NCBI GenBank assembly: GCA_963696495.1
Contig: CAVOKJ010000002.1
Location: 372,001-436,000 of the forward strand
Direction: 5' to 3'
Length of the DNA stretch: 64,000 bases
DNA from: Bog-756 sp963696495
GTDB taxonomy: Bacteria > Actinomycetota > Acidimicrobiia > Acidimicrobiales > RAAP-2
The notes beneath the pieces are model-generated. The model was not told the DNA's origin and did no database searches. It was given only the letters and a program-made list of their open reading frames with translations. Every line of letters starts with the position of its first letter. The first letter of the stretch is position 1. Position numbers and translations under genes: made by a program. Positions 8,372 through 17,090 of the stretch are shown piece after piece.

Positions 8372-9784
8372 GTGAACCGTTCCGAGGCGATCGCCGACGC
8401 ACTCCCGGTCTCATTCTGGCTCGATGATCCCGAGGCACCTGCATCTGCGCCCCCGATGGTGGGCCGGACAACGGCGGACCTCGTCGTCGTCGGCGGTGGG
8501 TTCACCGGCCTGTGGACGGCGTGGTTGGCCAAGGCGAGGGACCCGGGGCGTGATGTCGTCCTGCTCGACGCCGACCGCTGCGGATGGGCTGCGTCGGGCC
8601 GCAACGGTGGGTTCTGCGCGGCCAGCCTCACGCACGGCCTCAGCAACGGGATCGAGCGGTTCCCTGACGAGATCGACATCCTCGAACGACTCGGCCTGGA
8701 GAACCTCGACGCCATCGAGTCCACCATCCACGAGCAGGGTATCGACTGCGGATTCGAACGGACCGGCGAGCTCTCCGTGGCTACGGAGGCCCACCAGGTC
8801 GGCTCGTTGCGAGAGGCGGCCGAGGAAGCCTCGCGGCACGACGTCGCCCTGACCTATCTCGACGCCGAGGCCGTGCGGGCGGAGGTCCACTCCCCCACCT
8901 ATCTGGCCGGCCTGTGGGACCGGCGGGGGTGCGCACTGGTCAATCCGGCCCGCCTGGCATGGGGCCTGCGCCGGATCTGTGAGGGGGCAGGGGTCCGCAT
9001 CTTCGAGCACAGCCCGGTCGACGCCATCGAGGAGCAGGTCGGGAACATCCGATCGGCGGGCTCCGTCACAATCCGAACCGGCCACGGCGAGGTCCGTGCC
9101 GATCGCGTCGCCCTCGGGACCAATGCCGCTCCGTCCCCGATCCGGAGGCTGCGGCGGTACATCGTTCCGGTCTACGACTACGTGCTGATGACCGAGCCCC
9201 TGACCGAGGCCCAACTCGGTTCGGTCGGATGGAAGGCCAGACAGGGGCTCGGTGGGTGCGGCAACCAGTTCCTCTACTACCGGTTGAGCCCCGACAACCG
9301 GATCCTCTTCGGTGGCTTCGACGCGATCTACCACTTCCGCAGCCGACTCCGTCCTTCGCTCGAGCACCGGGAGTCGACGTTCCTGAAGCTTTCGTCACTC
9401 TTTGCGGAGACCTTCCCTCAACTCGAGGACGTCCGATTCACCCACTCCTGGGCCGGGGCGATCGACACCTGCTCGCGATTCTGTGCATTCTTCGATCTAT
9501 CGCATCACGGGCGTGTGGCCTCGGCTGCCGGCTACACAGGACTCGGCGTCGGGGCGTCCCGCTTCGGTGCCCAGGTCATGCTGGACCTGCTCACGGGCCC
9601 GGACACCGAGCGGACGCGACTGGCATTCGTGGCCAGCAAGCCACTCCCATTTCCTCCCGAGCCGATCCGCTACGCCGGGATCCAGCTCACCAGGTGGTCC
9701 ATGGCCAATGCCGACCGACACGACGGCCGACGCAACCTCTGGCTGCGGACACTCGATCGACTGGGGATGGGATTCGACTCCTGA
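8372..9784 (+). CDS. FAD-dependent amine/amino-acid oxidoreductase (DAO family)
   Basis: Flavoprotein of the D-amino-acid oxidase/glycine oxidase superfamily, most like the gamma-glutamylputrescine oxidase (PuuB-like) branch; the substrate cannot be read from sequence. The FAD dinucleotide-binding motif VVVGGGFTGLWTAWL is at residues 38-52, preceded by an N-terminal extension with SFWLDDP typical of this branch. AASGRNGGFCAAS follows, and the C-terminal FAD contact is in AAGYTGLGVGASRFGAQ. 470 aa, cytosolic. Stands alone on the plus strand inside a minus-strand housekeeping block, hence a probable insertion. Confidence 0.88.
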   Translation: MNRSEAIADALPVSFWLDDPEAPASAPPMVGRTTADLVVVGGGFTGLWTAWLAKARDPGRDVVLLDADRCGWAASGRNGGFCAASLTHGLSNGIERFPDEIDILERLGLENLDAIESTIHEQGIDCGFERTGELSVATEAHQVGSLREAAEEASRHDVALTYLDAEAVRAEVHSPTYLAGLWDRRGCALVNPARLAWGLRRICEGAGVRIFEHSPVDAIEEQVGNIRSAGSVTIRTGHGEVRADRVALGTNAAPSPIRRLRRYIVPVYDYVLMTEPLTEAQLGSVGWKARQGLGGCGNQFLYYRLSPDNRILFGGFDAIYHFRSRLRPSLEHRESTFLKLSSLFAETFPQLEDVRFTHSWAGAIDTCSRFCAFFDLSHHGRVASAAGYTGLGVGASRFGAQVMLDLLTGPDTERTRLAFVASKPLPFPPEPIRYAGIQLTRWSMANADRHDGRRNLWLRTLDRLGMGFDS

Positions 9785-9934
9785 GGCACCGGGTCCGCGG
9801 TGGGCCGGGATCCAGGATCGCCGGCATTCGCCCCCTACTCGCCTCCCGTCGTCGACTCGGCGTCGGCACCGGCCAGCAGCAGTCGACCTGGGCGCTCGAC
9901 GGTTCGGCACCGGCGTTGCCGGGGCGGGCCCGTA

Positions 9935-9948
9935 GAACCCTCGGGTTC
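9935..9948. terminator. Small hairpin between convergent genes
   Basis: GAACC-CTCG-GGTTC, overlapping the stop codon of the minus-strand HNH gene. Short and without a T tract; a weak terminator candidate in the 162-nt convergent gap. Confidence 0.3.
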
Positions 9949-11395
9949 ACTCCTCGAGGAAGAAGAGGGGTGGCTCGGCGGAGTCGGTCGGACCCGGTGG
10001 GCCCGGAAGGTCGACGGGATCCCCAGCAGGATCCCCGGCGGGGCCCGGGCACTGCCAGCGTCGGTCACCCGGTGGGCCGGTGAGGGCGAAGCCCCGGTGG
10101 GTCTTCAGCTGGTGGTGCCACCGGCAGAGCCGGGCCAGGTTGTCGAGGCTGGTCGGGCCGCCCTCGGCGAAGGGGCGGACGTGGTCGATCTCCAGGCCGT
10201 CCTCCACGTCGCAGCCCGGCACGACACAGCGCCGGTCCCGCTCGAGCAGGGCGGTGCGCAGGTGGGCGGGGATGGCCCGGCCCAGATGGCAGACGGTGGT
10301 GACGTCCACCCCGTCGGTGATGACCAGCCGGGTGAGGGCGTCACCCATGAGCGCCCGGGCCGTCCCGACCGGGACCGGTCCCACCCCGGGGATCTCGCAC
10401 ACCTCGCCGGGCCCGACCGCCCCCCGGCGCAGGGCACCGAGGTCGACCCGCAGGGTGACCTGGGCCCGGGGGCCGGTCGGCTCGGGCGGGGCGTCGCCGG
10501 CATCGTGGTCGGGTCCCGCCGGGTCGGGATCCGGGCCCGGGGTGCCGGTCGGGGCCGCACTCCCCCGGCGCCGGGGCCCGATCACGTCCCGGCCGGTCAC
10601 GAGGGCCACCAGGGCGTCGGCCCGGTAGGCGTCGGCCGGCTCGGTGCGCCCGGCCTTCCTCGCCCGGTGGAACACCCGGTCGGACTGGGTGGTGAGCGAG
10701 GCGAGGAGGGCGGCGCCGGCGTCGGGGGCGAGCCGGGCGTCGAGACGGAAGGCGCCGTCCCGGTCGGTCCAGGTCCGACAGTGCCTCGAGTCGTGGAGGG
10801 CCTGGTGGGCCCGGGCGGCGTCCTCCGCCGAGCGGCCCTCGGCCTTGGCCCGCAGGCACCGGTCCTTCAGCTGGCGCACGGTGTCGGTCTGGGCCGCCTC
10901 GACCAGGTGGTCCTCACTGCCCGGGTTGACGGCCAGCGCGTCGGCCACCAGGCGGGCCGCCTGGCGGGAGAGCCGCCCGTTCCGGCAGGCCTCTTCCATC
11001 CCCGAGTGGCCGGTGAAGGCCCTCCCCAGGCGGAGCACGTCGGCCGACTCCCCGAGCGACTCGCCGGTCATCTCGGACAGCCAGTGGGCCGGGGTGGGGT
11101 GGCCGGTCGTCTCGGGACGGTGGGCGAGGGACGCCCGGGTGGCCGCCAGGGTCTTGCCGGTGACGGCCAGCCGCTCGCACCGGGAGAACCAGCCGACCAG
11201 CACCGAGGCGTCGGTGCCGCTGAACCGGGCCGGCTCGAACGTCGAGACGAACCGGGCCACGGTGGCGATGGCCGCCTCCAGCTCGTCGGTGCCGGTGGGG
11301 GCGGTCCCGACCCCCGACTCGTCGCCCGCCGGGCCCACCGCCGACCTGATGCTGTCCGCCGTCCCGATCCTGTCTGCCGCCCGGCCCCTGTCCAT
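9947..11395 (-). CDS. DUF222 / HNH endonuclease domain protein
   Basis: Member of the actinobacterial DUF222-HNH (13E12-repeat-like) family, often present in many copies per genome. DUF222 covers about residues 40-290; the HNH nuclease part near the C-terminus has the zinc pair CVVPGC, the active-site strand EIDHVRPFAEGG and LARLCRWHH. The C-terminal 45 residues are Pro/Gly/Asp rich. 482 aa. The biological role of the family is not established. It lies alone between convergent and unrelated neighbours, without terminal repeats that would mark a mobile unit. Confidence 0.92.
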   Translation of the reverse strand: MDRGRAADRIGTADSIRSAVGPAGDESGVGTAPTGTDELEAAIATVARFVSTFEPARFSGTDASVLVGWFSRCERLAVTGKTLAATRASLAHRPETTGHPTPAHWLSEMTGESLGESADVLRLGRAFTGHSGMEEACRNGRLSRQAARLVADALAVNPGSEDHLVEAAQTDTVRQLKDRCLRAKAEGRSAEDAARAHQALHDSRHCRTWTDRDGAFRLDARLAPDAGAALLASLTTQSDRVFHRARKAGRTEPADAYRADALVALVTGRDVIGPRRRGSAAPTGTPGPDPDPAGPDHDAGDAPPEPTGPRAQVTLRVDLGALRRGAVGPGEVCEIPGVGPVPVGTARALMGDALTRLVITDGVDVTTVCHLGRAIPAHLRTALLERDRRCVVPGCDVEDGLEIDHVRPFAEGGPTSLDNLARLCRWHHQLKTHRGFALTGPPGDRRWQCPGPAGDPAGDPVDLPGPPGPTDSAEPPLFFLEE

Positions 11396-11700
11396 GTCCA
11401 GAGTTGATCAAAAGGGTGTGACAGGGGCTGGAAGACGCTGGAAGACCGCCCTATCCGTCCCCTCGGGGCCCGCCCAGGAGCATCTCGAACAATTTCCCGA
11501 GAAATCGCTCAAGGTCGGGACCGGGCGTGCCGATACGGCGACTGGCGGCGTGCGACCGGGCGGCAACCGGCGACTGGCGGAGCGGCAACCGGCGGGGTGC
11601 GAGAAGGCTCGGTCCGCCTCTGGATACCGCACACGGCCAGGGCCTTCGCGCCGGCATCGGCCACGATCCGATTCCGAGCTGATCGGGCTCAGGGCCGGCC
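11396..11700. other. Intergenic region upstream of the HNH gene and downstream of pheT
   Basis: 305 bp without a convincing gene. It contains a repeat-rich part (11536-11597) and the presumed promoter of the HNH gene at its left end; no strong terminator for pheT was recognised. Confidence 0.55.
11536..11597. repeat. Interleaved repeats ggcgactggcgg / cggcaaccggcg
   Basis: Two copies of cggcgactggcgg (about 11537 and 11569) alternate with two copies of gcggcaaccggcg (about 11560 and 11582). Non-coding on both strands as far as I can tell. Confidence 0.75.
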
Positions 11701-14295
11701 TCAGCGCAGCGACGCAGAGAAGCGGGTCTCCACCGCCGCGATGCAGGAGGCGCGCACCTCCCCGATCTCCTCGTCGGTGAGCGTGTGGTCCAAGGCGCAG
11801 AACCGGAGGCGAAACGCCAGGCTGCGTGACCCGGCCTCGACCGAGGACCCCCGGTACACGTCGAAGAGCTCGACCGACTCCAGGAGATCCCCACCGGTCT
11901 TCCGGAGCGTCCGCTCGACCGAACTCGCGGGAACCGCGTCCTTCACGACGAAGGCGAGGTCGAAGTCCGAGGAGGGGTACCGACTGATCGGCTTGGCCTC
12001 CTCCGAGCGTCGAGGCACCCGTTGACGGTCGAGGAGGGTTCCGATATCCAGGTCCAGCCAACCGAGGCGACGCGGCCTTCCGTCCGACCCGAGCAGGCCG
12101 AACTGGCCGACCAGATACGGATTGAGCTCGCCCACCACACCCAGCGCTGTCGGATGCTCGATGAACCCGTGCCCGTCCGTCTCGGTGGTCACGATGCTGA
12201 AGATGGAAGCCGATCGGTACGTGTGCAGGACCTGGGGAACACTGCCTCCCATGGGATGGTCGCTCATCATCCAGTCGGCGATACCGAGCGCGTCGGCAAC
12301 CGTTCGCCATGCGGCGACGGCGCTCCATGCGTCGTCGTCCTCACGGGCGAAGATCGCGCTCACCCGCTCGGAGATCACGGCGGGCGGGCCGTCCTCCGGA
12401 TCGACCGGCGGGTCCTCGGGATAGTGGAACACCGATCCGACCTCGAAGAGCCTGAGGCCGCCCTGCCTTCGTTCGCTGTTGTACAGCACCGCCCGGATCA
12501 GCCCGGGCATCATCGACGAACGCAGGAACCGCTCGGACTCCACCAAGGGATTGGTCACCTCCACATACGGAGGATCCACGCCGGAGTTCACCTGGTCGAA
12601 CTCCGAGACGAAGGTCTCGGTCCAGACCTCGCTCGCACCGAGGCCGGCCAAGAACTCCTTGAGCCTCCGCCGGTCCTGTTGGTAGTGGGTGAGTCGGCCG
12701 GGTTGGGGCCACGACGGTGTCCGGCGGGCGATTCGTGAGTAGCCGTGGGTCCTGGCCACCTCTTCGGCGATGTCCGCCTCCCCCATCGGCGCGGGGCGGA
12801 TGTCCGGACGGAACGTCGGAACGGTGACTTCGAGCACATCCCCGGCAGGGGGAGGGCCCGCACCGGTCGGCGGCGAGCTTTCCACCGAGATTCCGAGCGG
12901 AGTCAGCAGCTCCACGATCCGGTCGGCCGAGAAGTCGGATCCGAGGAGCGCATTGACCTTGGCGGGGCGCACCGGAATGGTGAGTGGTACGGGAACATCG
13001 CCCACGATGTCGATGACGCCGCTGGCCACCACCATCTCCGGTCCGGCGGTCAGCGCGAGAATCTCGCAGAACCTCTCCGCTGCCCGATCGATGCCTGCCG
13101 GATCACATCCCCGCTCGAACCGGGACGACGCCTCTGTCCGCAGAGCGAGGCGCTTCGAGGTCCTGGCGATGGCCATCGGGTCGAAGTAGGCGGCCTCGAG
13201 CAGCACCCGGGTGGACGAGGGCCCGATCTCCGAGGACGCACCGCCCATGACCCCGCCGATGCCGACGGGCGAACCCTCGGCATCGCAGATCAGACAGTCC
13301 TGGCCGGTGTCGCCGAGGCCGGGCCCGGGCCGCCCGAGGGTCCTGACGACGCCGTCCAGGGTCGCCAGCGTCTCGCCCGGCTCGGCCCTCCGGACCACCA
13401 GTCCACCCCCCGGCAAGCGGTCGAGGTCGTAGGGATGGGTCGGCTGCCCGAGTTCCAGCATGACGTAGTTGGACGCGTCGACGACGTTGTTGATCGGTCG
13501 CATCCCCGCCAGGGTCAGTCGTCTGGCGATCCACTGCGGCGAAGGCCCGACGGCGATGCCGGTGATCACCCTCGCCGTGAACCGCGGGCACAGTTCGAGA
13601 TCGTCCACGCGCACCGTTGCCAGCGTCTCGACGGGTACGCCGTTGCCCTGCGCCCGCCCCGGCGTGGAGGCCCGAGGACCGCCGGCGCCGCCTCCGGACC
13701 GATCGGCGGCCAGATCGGCCGGGATCGAGAAGGGAACCCCCTGGCGGGCCGCCAGGTCCCGCGCCACGCCGGCCATGCACCAGGCGTCGGGACGGTTCGC
13801 CTCGACGGCAACGTCGAAGACCACATCAGGCTCGATGCCGAGGGCGTCGGTCAGGCGCCGCCCGATCTCCGCGCCCTCGATCTCGTTGAGGCGGAGGATG
13901 CCCTCGTGGTCGGAGGACAGATTGAGTTCCGCCCCGGAGCAGAGCATCCCGTTGGACGCCACGCCCTTCATCTTGCGACGCTTGATGGCGAAGCCACCGG
14001 GCAGGACCGAACCGACCGGGGCCAGGGCGACCAGGTCCCCGGTCTCGAAGTTCCAGGCCCCGCAGACCACCTCGACCGGGCCGTTCCCGTCGTCGACCAC
14101 CACGCGACGTATCTTGTCGGCACCCTCGATGGCGGTGACCTCGTCCACCCTGGCGATGACCACGTCACCGAGTCCCTCACCGACGACGTCCATCTCTTCG
14201 ACGACCAGGCCCAGATCGTCGAGGGTCTCGGCCAGCTCGGCCGGATCCCCGACGAAGGGGGCGAAGTCTCGAAGCCACGAAAGCGGTACCCGCAC
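11701..14295 (-). CDS. pheT: Phenylalanyl-tRNA synthetase beta subunit
   Basis: Large subunit of the alpha2-beta2 enzyme that charges tRNA-Phe; carries the editing site against Tyr. 864 aa with the N-terminal tRNA-binding (EMAP-like) domain, B3/B4 editing domain (around RPINNVVDASNYVMLELGQP, HPYDLDRL), B5 domain and catalytic-like core (SLREASSRFERG-type segment is here TEASSRFERGCD), ending in the ferredoxin-fold anticodon-binding domain. Starts with GTG at 14295, with GGAGGG 4 nt upstream. Separated from pheS by 24 nt. Confidence 0.97.
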   Translation of the reverse strand: MRVPLSWLRDFAPFVGDPAELAETLDDLGLVVEEMDVVGEGLGDVVIARVDEVTAIEGADKIRRVVVDDGNGPVEVVCGAWNFETGDLVALAPVGSVLPGGFAIKRRKMKGVASNGMLCSGAELNLSSDHEGILRLNEIEGAEIGRRLTDALGIEPDVVFDVAVEANRPDAWCMAGVARDLAARQGVPFSIPADLAADRSGGGAGGPRASTPGRAQGNGVPVETLATVRVDDLELCPRFTARVITGIAVGPSPQWIARRLTLAGMRPINNVVDASNYVMLELGQPTHPYDLDRLPGGGLVVRRAEPGETLATLDGVVRTLGRPGPGLGDTGQDCLICDAEGSPVGIGGVMGGASSEIGPSSTRVLLEAAYFDPMAIARTSKRLALRTEASSRFERGCDPAGIDRAAERFCEILALTAGPEMVVASGVIDIVGDVPVPLTIPVRPAKVNALLGSDFSADRIVELLTPLGISVESSPPTGAGPPPAGDVLEVTVPTFRPDIRPAPMGEADIAEEVARTHGYSRIARRTPSWPQPGRLTHYQQDRRRLKEFLAGLGASEVWTETFVSEFDQVNSGVDPPYVEVTNPLVESERFLRSSMMPGLIRAVLYNSERRQGGLRLFEVGSVFHYPEDPPVDPEDGPPAVISERVSAIFAREDDDAWSAVAAWRTVADALGIADWMMSDHPMGGSVPQVLHTYRSASIFSIVTTETDGHGFIEHPTALGVVGELNPYLVGQFGLLGSDGRPRRLGWLDLDIGTLLDRQRVPRRSEEAKPISRYPSSDFDLAFVVKDAVPASSVERTLRKTGGDLLESVELFDVYRGSSVEAGSRSLAFRLRFCALDHTLTDEEIGEVRASCIAAVETRFSASLR

Positions 14296-14319
14296 GGCCC
14301 TCCTCTCAGCGCTCGTGCA

Positions 14320-15384
14320 TCAGAACTGACGCAGGAATCGGAAGTCGTTCTCGGTCAGCGCCCGCATGTCGGCGATCTGGTGGCGCATCTGCGCACACCT
14401 GTCGATGCCGAACCCGAATGCAAACCCGGTCCACTGGTCGGGATCGATTCCGACGGCGTCGAACACCGCCGGGTCCACCATGCCGCAACCGCCCAGCTCG
14501 ATCCAACCCGTCTGGGAGCAGGTCCGACAGCCGTCGCCGTGACAGATGGTGCACGTGACCTCGTACTCGGCGGAGGGCTCGGTGAACGGGAAATAGGCCG
14601 GTCGCAGGCGCGAGTGGATGTCGGGACCGAAGTAGGCCGTCGTGAACACCTCGATCGTGCCGGCCAGGTCGGCGAAGGTGATCCCTTGGTCCACCACCAG
14701 TCCCTCGATCTGGTGGAACACCGGAAGGTGACGGGCGTCGGGCGTGTCACGTCGATAGCAACGACCGGGCATCACGGCATGGATCGGCAGTCCCCCGTCG
14801 ACCACGGCCTCCTCCATGAGGTGGATCTGCACGGGTGACGTGTGCGTCCGCAGGACCGTCGTCTCGGGCGCACCGAGGTTGAGGTAGAAGGTGTCCCACA
14901 TCCCCCTCGCCGGATGGGCGGGAGGGATGTTCAGGGCTCCGAAGTTGAACCAGTCCGTCTCGATCTCCGGTCCCTCGGCCACCTCGAAACCCATCCCGAC
15001 GAACACGTCCTCCAGGGCGTCCCGGGTCTGGGTGACCAAGTGGAGATGGCCCCGTGACCCGGGCGCGGCGATCGATCCGCTGATGAACTCGGTGAGGTCG
15101 ACCCGGCTGTCCTCCATCTGGCGGGACAGTTCTTCGAACTTGATGTCGGTTCGACGCCGCTCGACCAGACCCTCGATGGTGGTCCGTGCCTCGTGGAGCC
15201 TGCGGCCCGCCTCTTTCCGGGCGTCCGGCTCGAGTCCACCGAGGCTCCGGCTGGCCTCGGCGAGCGGCGACTTCTTCCCGGACACCAGGGCGGCCACATT
15301 CCGGATGTCCTCGGTGGTACGGGCGGCGGCAATGGCAGCTCGAGCCGCGTCGACCAGAGTGTCGATGTCGTCAGGACCGCCCAC
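14320..15384 (-). CDS. pheS: Phenylalanyl-tRNA synthetase alpha subunit
   Basis: Catalytic subunit that forms Phe-AMP and transfers Phe to its tRNA. N-terminal coiled coil to about residue 85, then the class II core: ETDWFNFGALNIP, the motif 2 loop around GRCYRRDTPDARH, and motif 3 GFAFGFGIDRCAQMRH. A GTG at 15384 is preferred over upstream codons because GAGG precedes it at the right distance and 354 aa is the normal length. It lies one nt beyond the stop of the rRNA methyltransferase gene. Confidence 0.96.
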   Translation of the reverse strand: MGGPDDIDTLVDAARAAIAAARTTEDIRNVAALVSGKKSPLAEASRSLGGLEPDARKEAGRRLHEARTTIEGLVERRRTDIKFEELSRQMEDSRVDLTEFISGSIAAPGSRGHLHLVTQTRDALEDVFVGMGFEVAEGPEIETDWFNFGALNIPPAHPARGMWDTFYLNLGAPETTVLRTHTSPVQIHLMEEAVVDGGLPIHAVMPGRCYRRDTPDARHLPVFHQIEGLVVDQGITFADLAGTIEVFTTAYFGPDIHSRLRPAYFPFTEPSAEYEVTCTICHGDGCRTCSQTGWIELGGCGMVDPAVFDAVGIDPDQWTGFAFGFGIDRCAQMRHQIADMRALTENDFRFLRQF

Positions 15385-15385
15385 G

Positions 15386-16264
15386 TCAGACCTCGTGCGC
15401 CGTGCCGCCGGACAGAGGTCGGCCGTCATCGGGACGCTGGATCGAAGGTGGCGCCGAACCCATGTCGGGCATCGTAGGGCGGTGGGCGTCCGGGACGCCG
15501 TGCCCCTGGCCCGCCCGCCTCTGCCGCAGTGCCTCGAAGCACAGCACGGCCGCCGACACGCCGACGTTGAGAGACTCGGCCTTCCCGACCATGGGGATCG
15601 ACACGGCGGCGTCGAGACGGTCCGCCACCGACGGGCCCAGGCCGGATGCCTCGTTGCCGAAGACCGCAGCCACCTTCTGCTTCCAGTCGAAGGCGGCATA
15701 GTCGAGGCCGCCCCGGACGCGGGTCCCCACCGTCGTGAACCCCCAACCGTGCAGTGCGTCGAGCACCGCGTCCGGTGCACCGCCGGCCACGACCGGTACG
15801 TGGAACAACGATCCCGCCGACGACCGCACCGTCTTCGGGTTGGTGGGATCGACGCTGCCCTCGCAGCACACCACCGCCCCCACCCCGGTCGCGTCAGCAG
15901 TACGGATCATCGTCCCGACATTGCCTGGATCACGCACGTCCACACACACCACGATCATCGACGTCCCTCTGATGTCCTCGAGTGCCGCCGTGGCGAAGCC
16001 CACCACGGCCAGCACCGGCTGCGGGGTGACCGTGTCGGCCACCCGCTCGATCACTCCCGGAGCCAGATCGAACACCCGGACGCCGGTGGCGAACACCCGG
16101 TCCACCACCGCGGCCACGGAGGGGCTCGTCCGTCCCTCGGGTGCCACGTAGACGGCTTCGATCGGGCTGCCGGCCGCCAATGCCACCGACAGCAGCTCCG
16201 CTCCCTCCACCACCAGACAGCGTTCGCCGTAGCGCAGACCCCGCTTTCGCAGGAGCTGCCTCAC
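15386..16264 (-). CDS. TrmH/SpoU-family RNA 2'-O-methyltransferase
   Basis: SPOUT methyltransferase that transfers a methyl group from SAM to a ribose in rRNA or tRNA; target not readable. The RNA-binding N-domain contains ERCLVVEGAELL; the knotted SAM site has VDVRDPGNVGTMIRTADATG, VFGNEASGL and IPMVGKAESLNVGVSAAV. The start is uncertain: the frame stays open into rplT, but the only usual start codon at the expected place is GTG at 16264, giving 292 aa. Position between rplT and pheS matches the tsnR-like gene of mycobacteria. C-terminal 35 residues are disordered. Confidence 0.88.
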   Translation of the reverse strand: MRQLLRKRGLRYGERCLVVEGAELLSVALAAGSPIEAVYVAPEGRTSPSVAAVVDRVFATGVRVFDLAPGVIERVADTVTPQPVLAVVGFATAALEDIRGTSMIVVCVDVRDPGNVGTMIRTADATGVGAVVCCEGSVDPTNPKTVRSSAGSLFHVPVVAGGAPDAVLDALHGWGFTTVGTRVRGGLDYAAFDWKQKVAAVFGNEASGLGPSVADRLDAAVSIPMVGKAESLNVGVSAAVLCFEALRQRRAGQGHGVPDAHRPTMPDMGSAPPSIQRPDDGRPLSGGTAHEV

Positions 16265-16305
16265 CCGTCGGACCCGGTGATGGGTGTAGGCCAGCGCCTC
16301 CTGGG

Positions 16306-16692
16306 TCAGGAACCGGCCCCGGCGCTCGAACCGGCCTCGGCCAGCGCGTCGTTCGCCACCCGCACGAGTGACGAGAACGCCTCGGGCTCGGTGACGGCCA
16401 GATCGGCGAGCACCTTGCGGTCGACCTCCACGTCCGCCCGGTGGAGGCCGGCGATAAATCGGCTGTAGCTGGTCCCGTTCAACCTGGCGGCGGCGTTGAT
16501 CCTCTGGATCCACAGCTGCCTGAAGTCACCCTTCCGGGCACGGCGGTCACGATAGGCGTACTGCATCGAGTGCATTACCTGCTCGTTGGCGGCGCGGAAG
16601 GACCGGCTCTTGTTGCCGTAGTAGCCCTGCGCCTGCTCGAGGACGGCGCGGTGGTGCTTCTTTGCGTGTACTGCGCGCTTTACTCGGGCCAT
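16306..16692 (-). CDS. rplT: 50S ribosomal protein L20
   Basis: Binds 23S rRNA early in large-subunit assembly. MARVKRAVHAKKHHRAVLEQAQ at the N-terminus and GDFRQLWIQRINAA in the globular part are diagnostic. 128 aa; slightly long because of a Gly/Ala/Ser end. AAGGAG six nt before the ATG. In many bacteria L20 or IF3 controls this operon. Confidence 0.98.
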   Translation of the reverse strand: MARVKRAVHAKKHHRAVLEQAQGYYGNKSRSFRAANEQVMHSMQYAYRDRRARKGDFRQLWIQRINAAARLNGTSYSRFIAGLHRADVEVDRKVLADLAVTEPEAFSSLVRVANDALAEAGSSAGAGS

Positions 16693-16855
16693 GGTGGTCT
16701 CCTTTTCCTGGGGGGCCTTCGTGCACTGAAACTGGGTCGGGGATTGGCGTCGCCGCCCCTCCCCGGTGGGTGTTGCCGGAACCGACGTGGGGACGCATCG
16801 CACCAACGAATCCCTCGAGTGGGACTGCGGAACCGACGGCTGTCAGGACCGATCC

Positions 16856-16884
16856 CCTCCTCGCCCGGAGTCGGGCAGAGGAGG
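16856..16884 (-). terminator. Strong hairpin just after rpmI
   Basis: 12-bp GC-rich stem with one bulged A and the loop GAGT (arms 16856-16867 and 16872-16884), starting 7 nt after the rpmI stop on the transcribed strand. There is no following T tract, so it could be an attenuator, a processing or pausing site, or an L20 contact rather than a full terminator. The remaining 160 nt before rplT carry two copies of gtcggttccg and no clear gene. Confidence 0.5.
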
Positions 16885-16891
16885 GTGTGGA

Positions 16892-17086
16892 TCACATGCC
16901 AAGCATGCGTTTCACCTGGCGGGAATCGCCAGGGGCGAAATCGGTCTCGCGGCCGAGTCGCCGTTTGCGGACGCTCGACTTGCCCTCGAGCAAGTGGGAA
17001 CGGAATGCCTTGCGTCGACGGAGTCGACCCGTCCCGGTCACCTTGACCCGCTTTCGGGCACCACTGTCCGTCTTCATCTTGGGCAT
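16892..17086 (-). CDS. rpmI: 50S ribosomal protein L35
   Basis: Small basic ribosomal protein, 64 aa, MPKMKTDSGARKRVKVTGTG at the start and KRMLGM at the end, all family-typical. Start is 4 nt after the infC stop, so it is co-transcribed with infC. Unlike the compact arrangement in many genomes, 199 nt separate it from rplT. Confidence 0.97.
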   Translation of the reverse strand: MPKMKTDSGARKRVKVTGTGRLRRRKAFRSHLLEGKSSVRKRRLGRETDFAPGDSRQVKRMLGM

Positions 17087-17090
17087 CGCG

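Noticed and set aside
9947..11395. DUF222-HNH gene as a mobile element or homing endonuclease
   Set aside because: No terminal repeats, intron, intein or target duplication visible; the family is common as a stand-alone gene.
11396..11700. A small gene or RNA in the gap before pheT
   Set aside because: No ribosome binding site with a convincing frame, no tRNA-like fold; repeats only.
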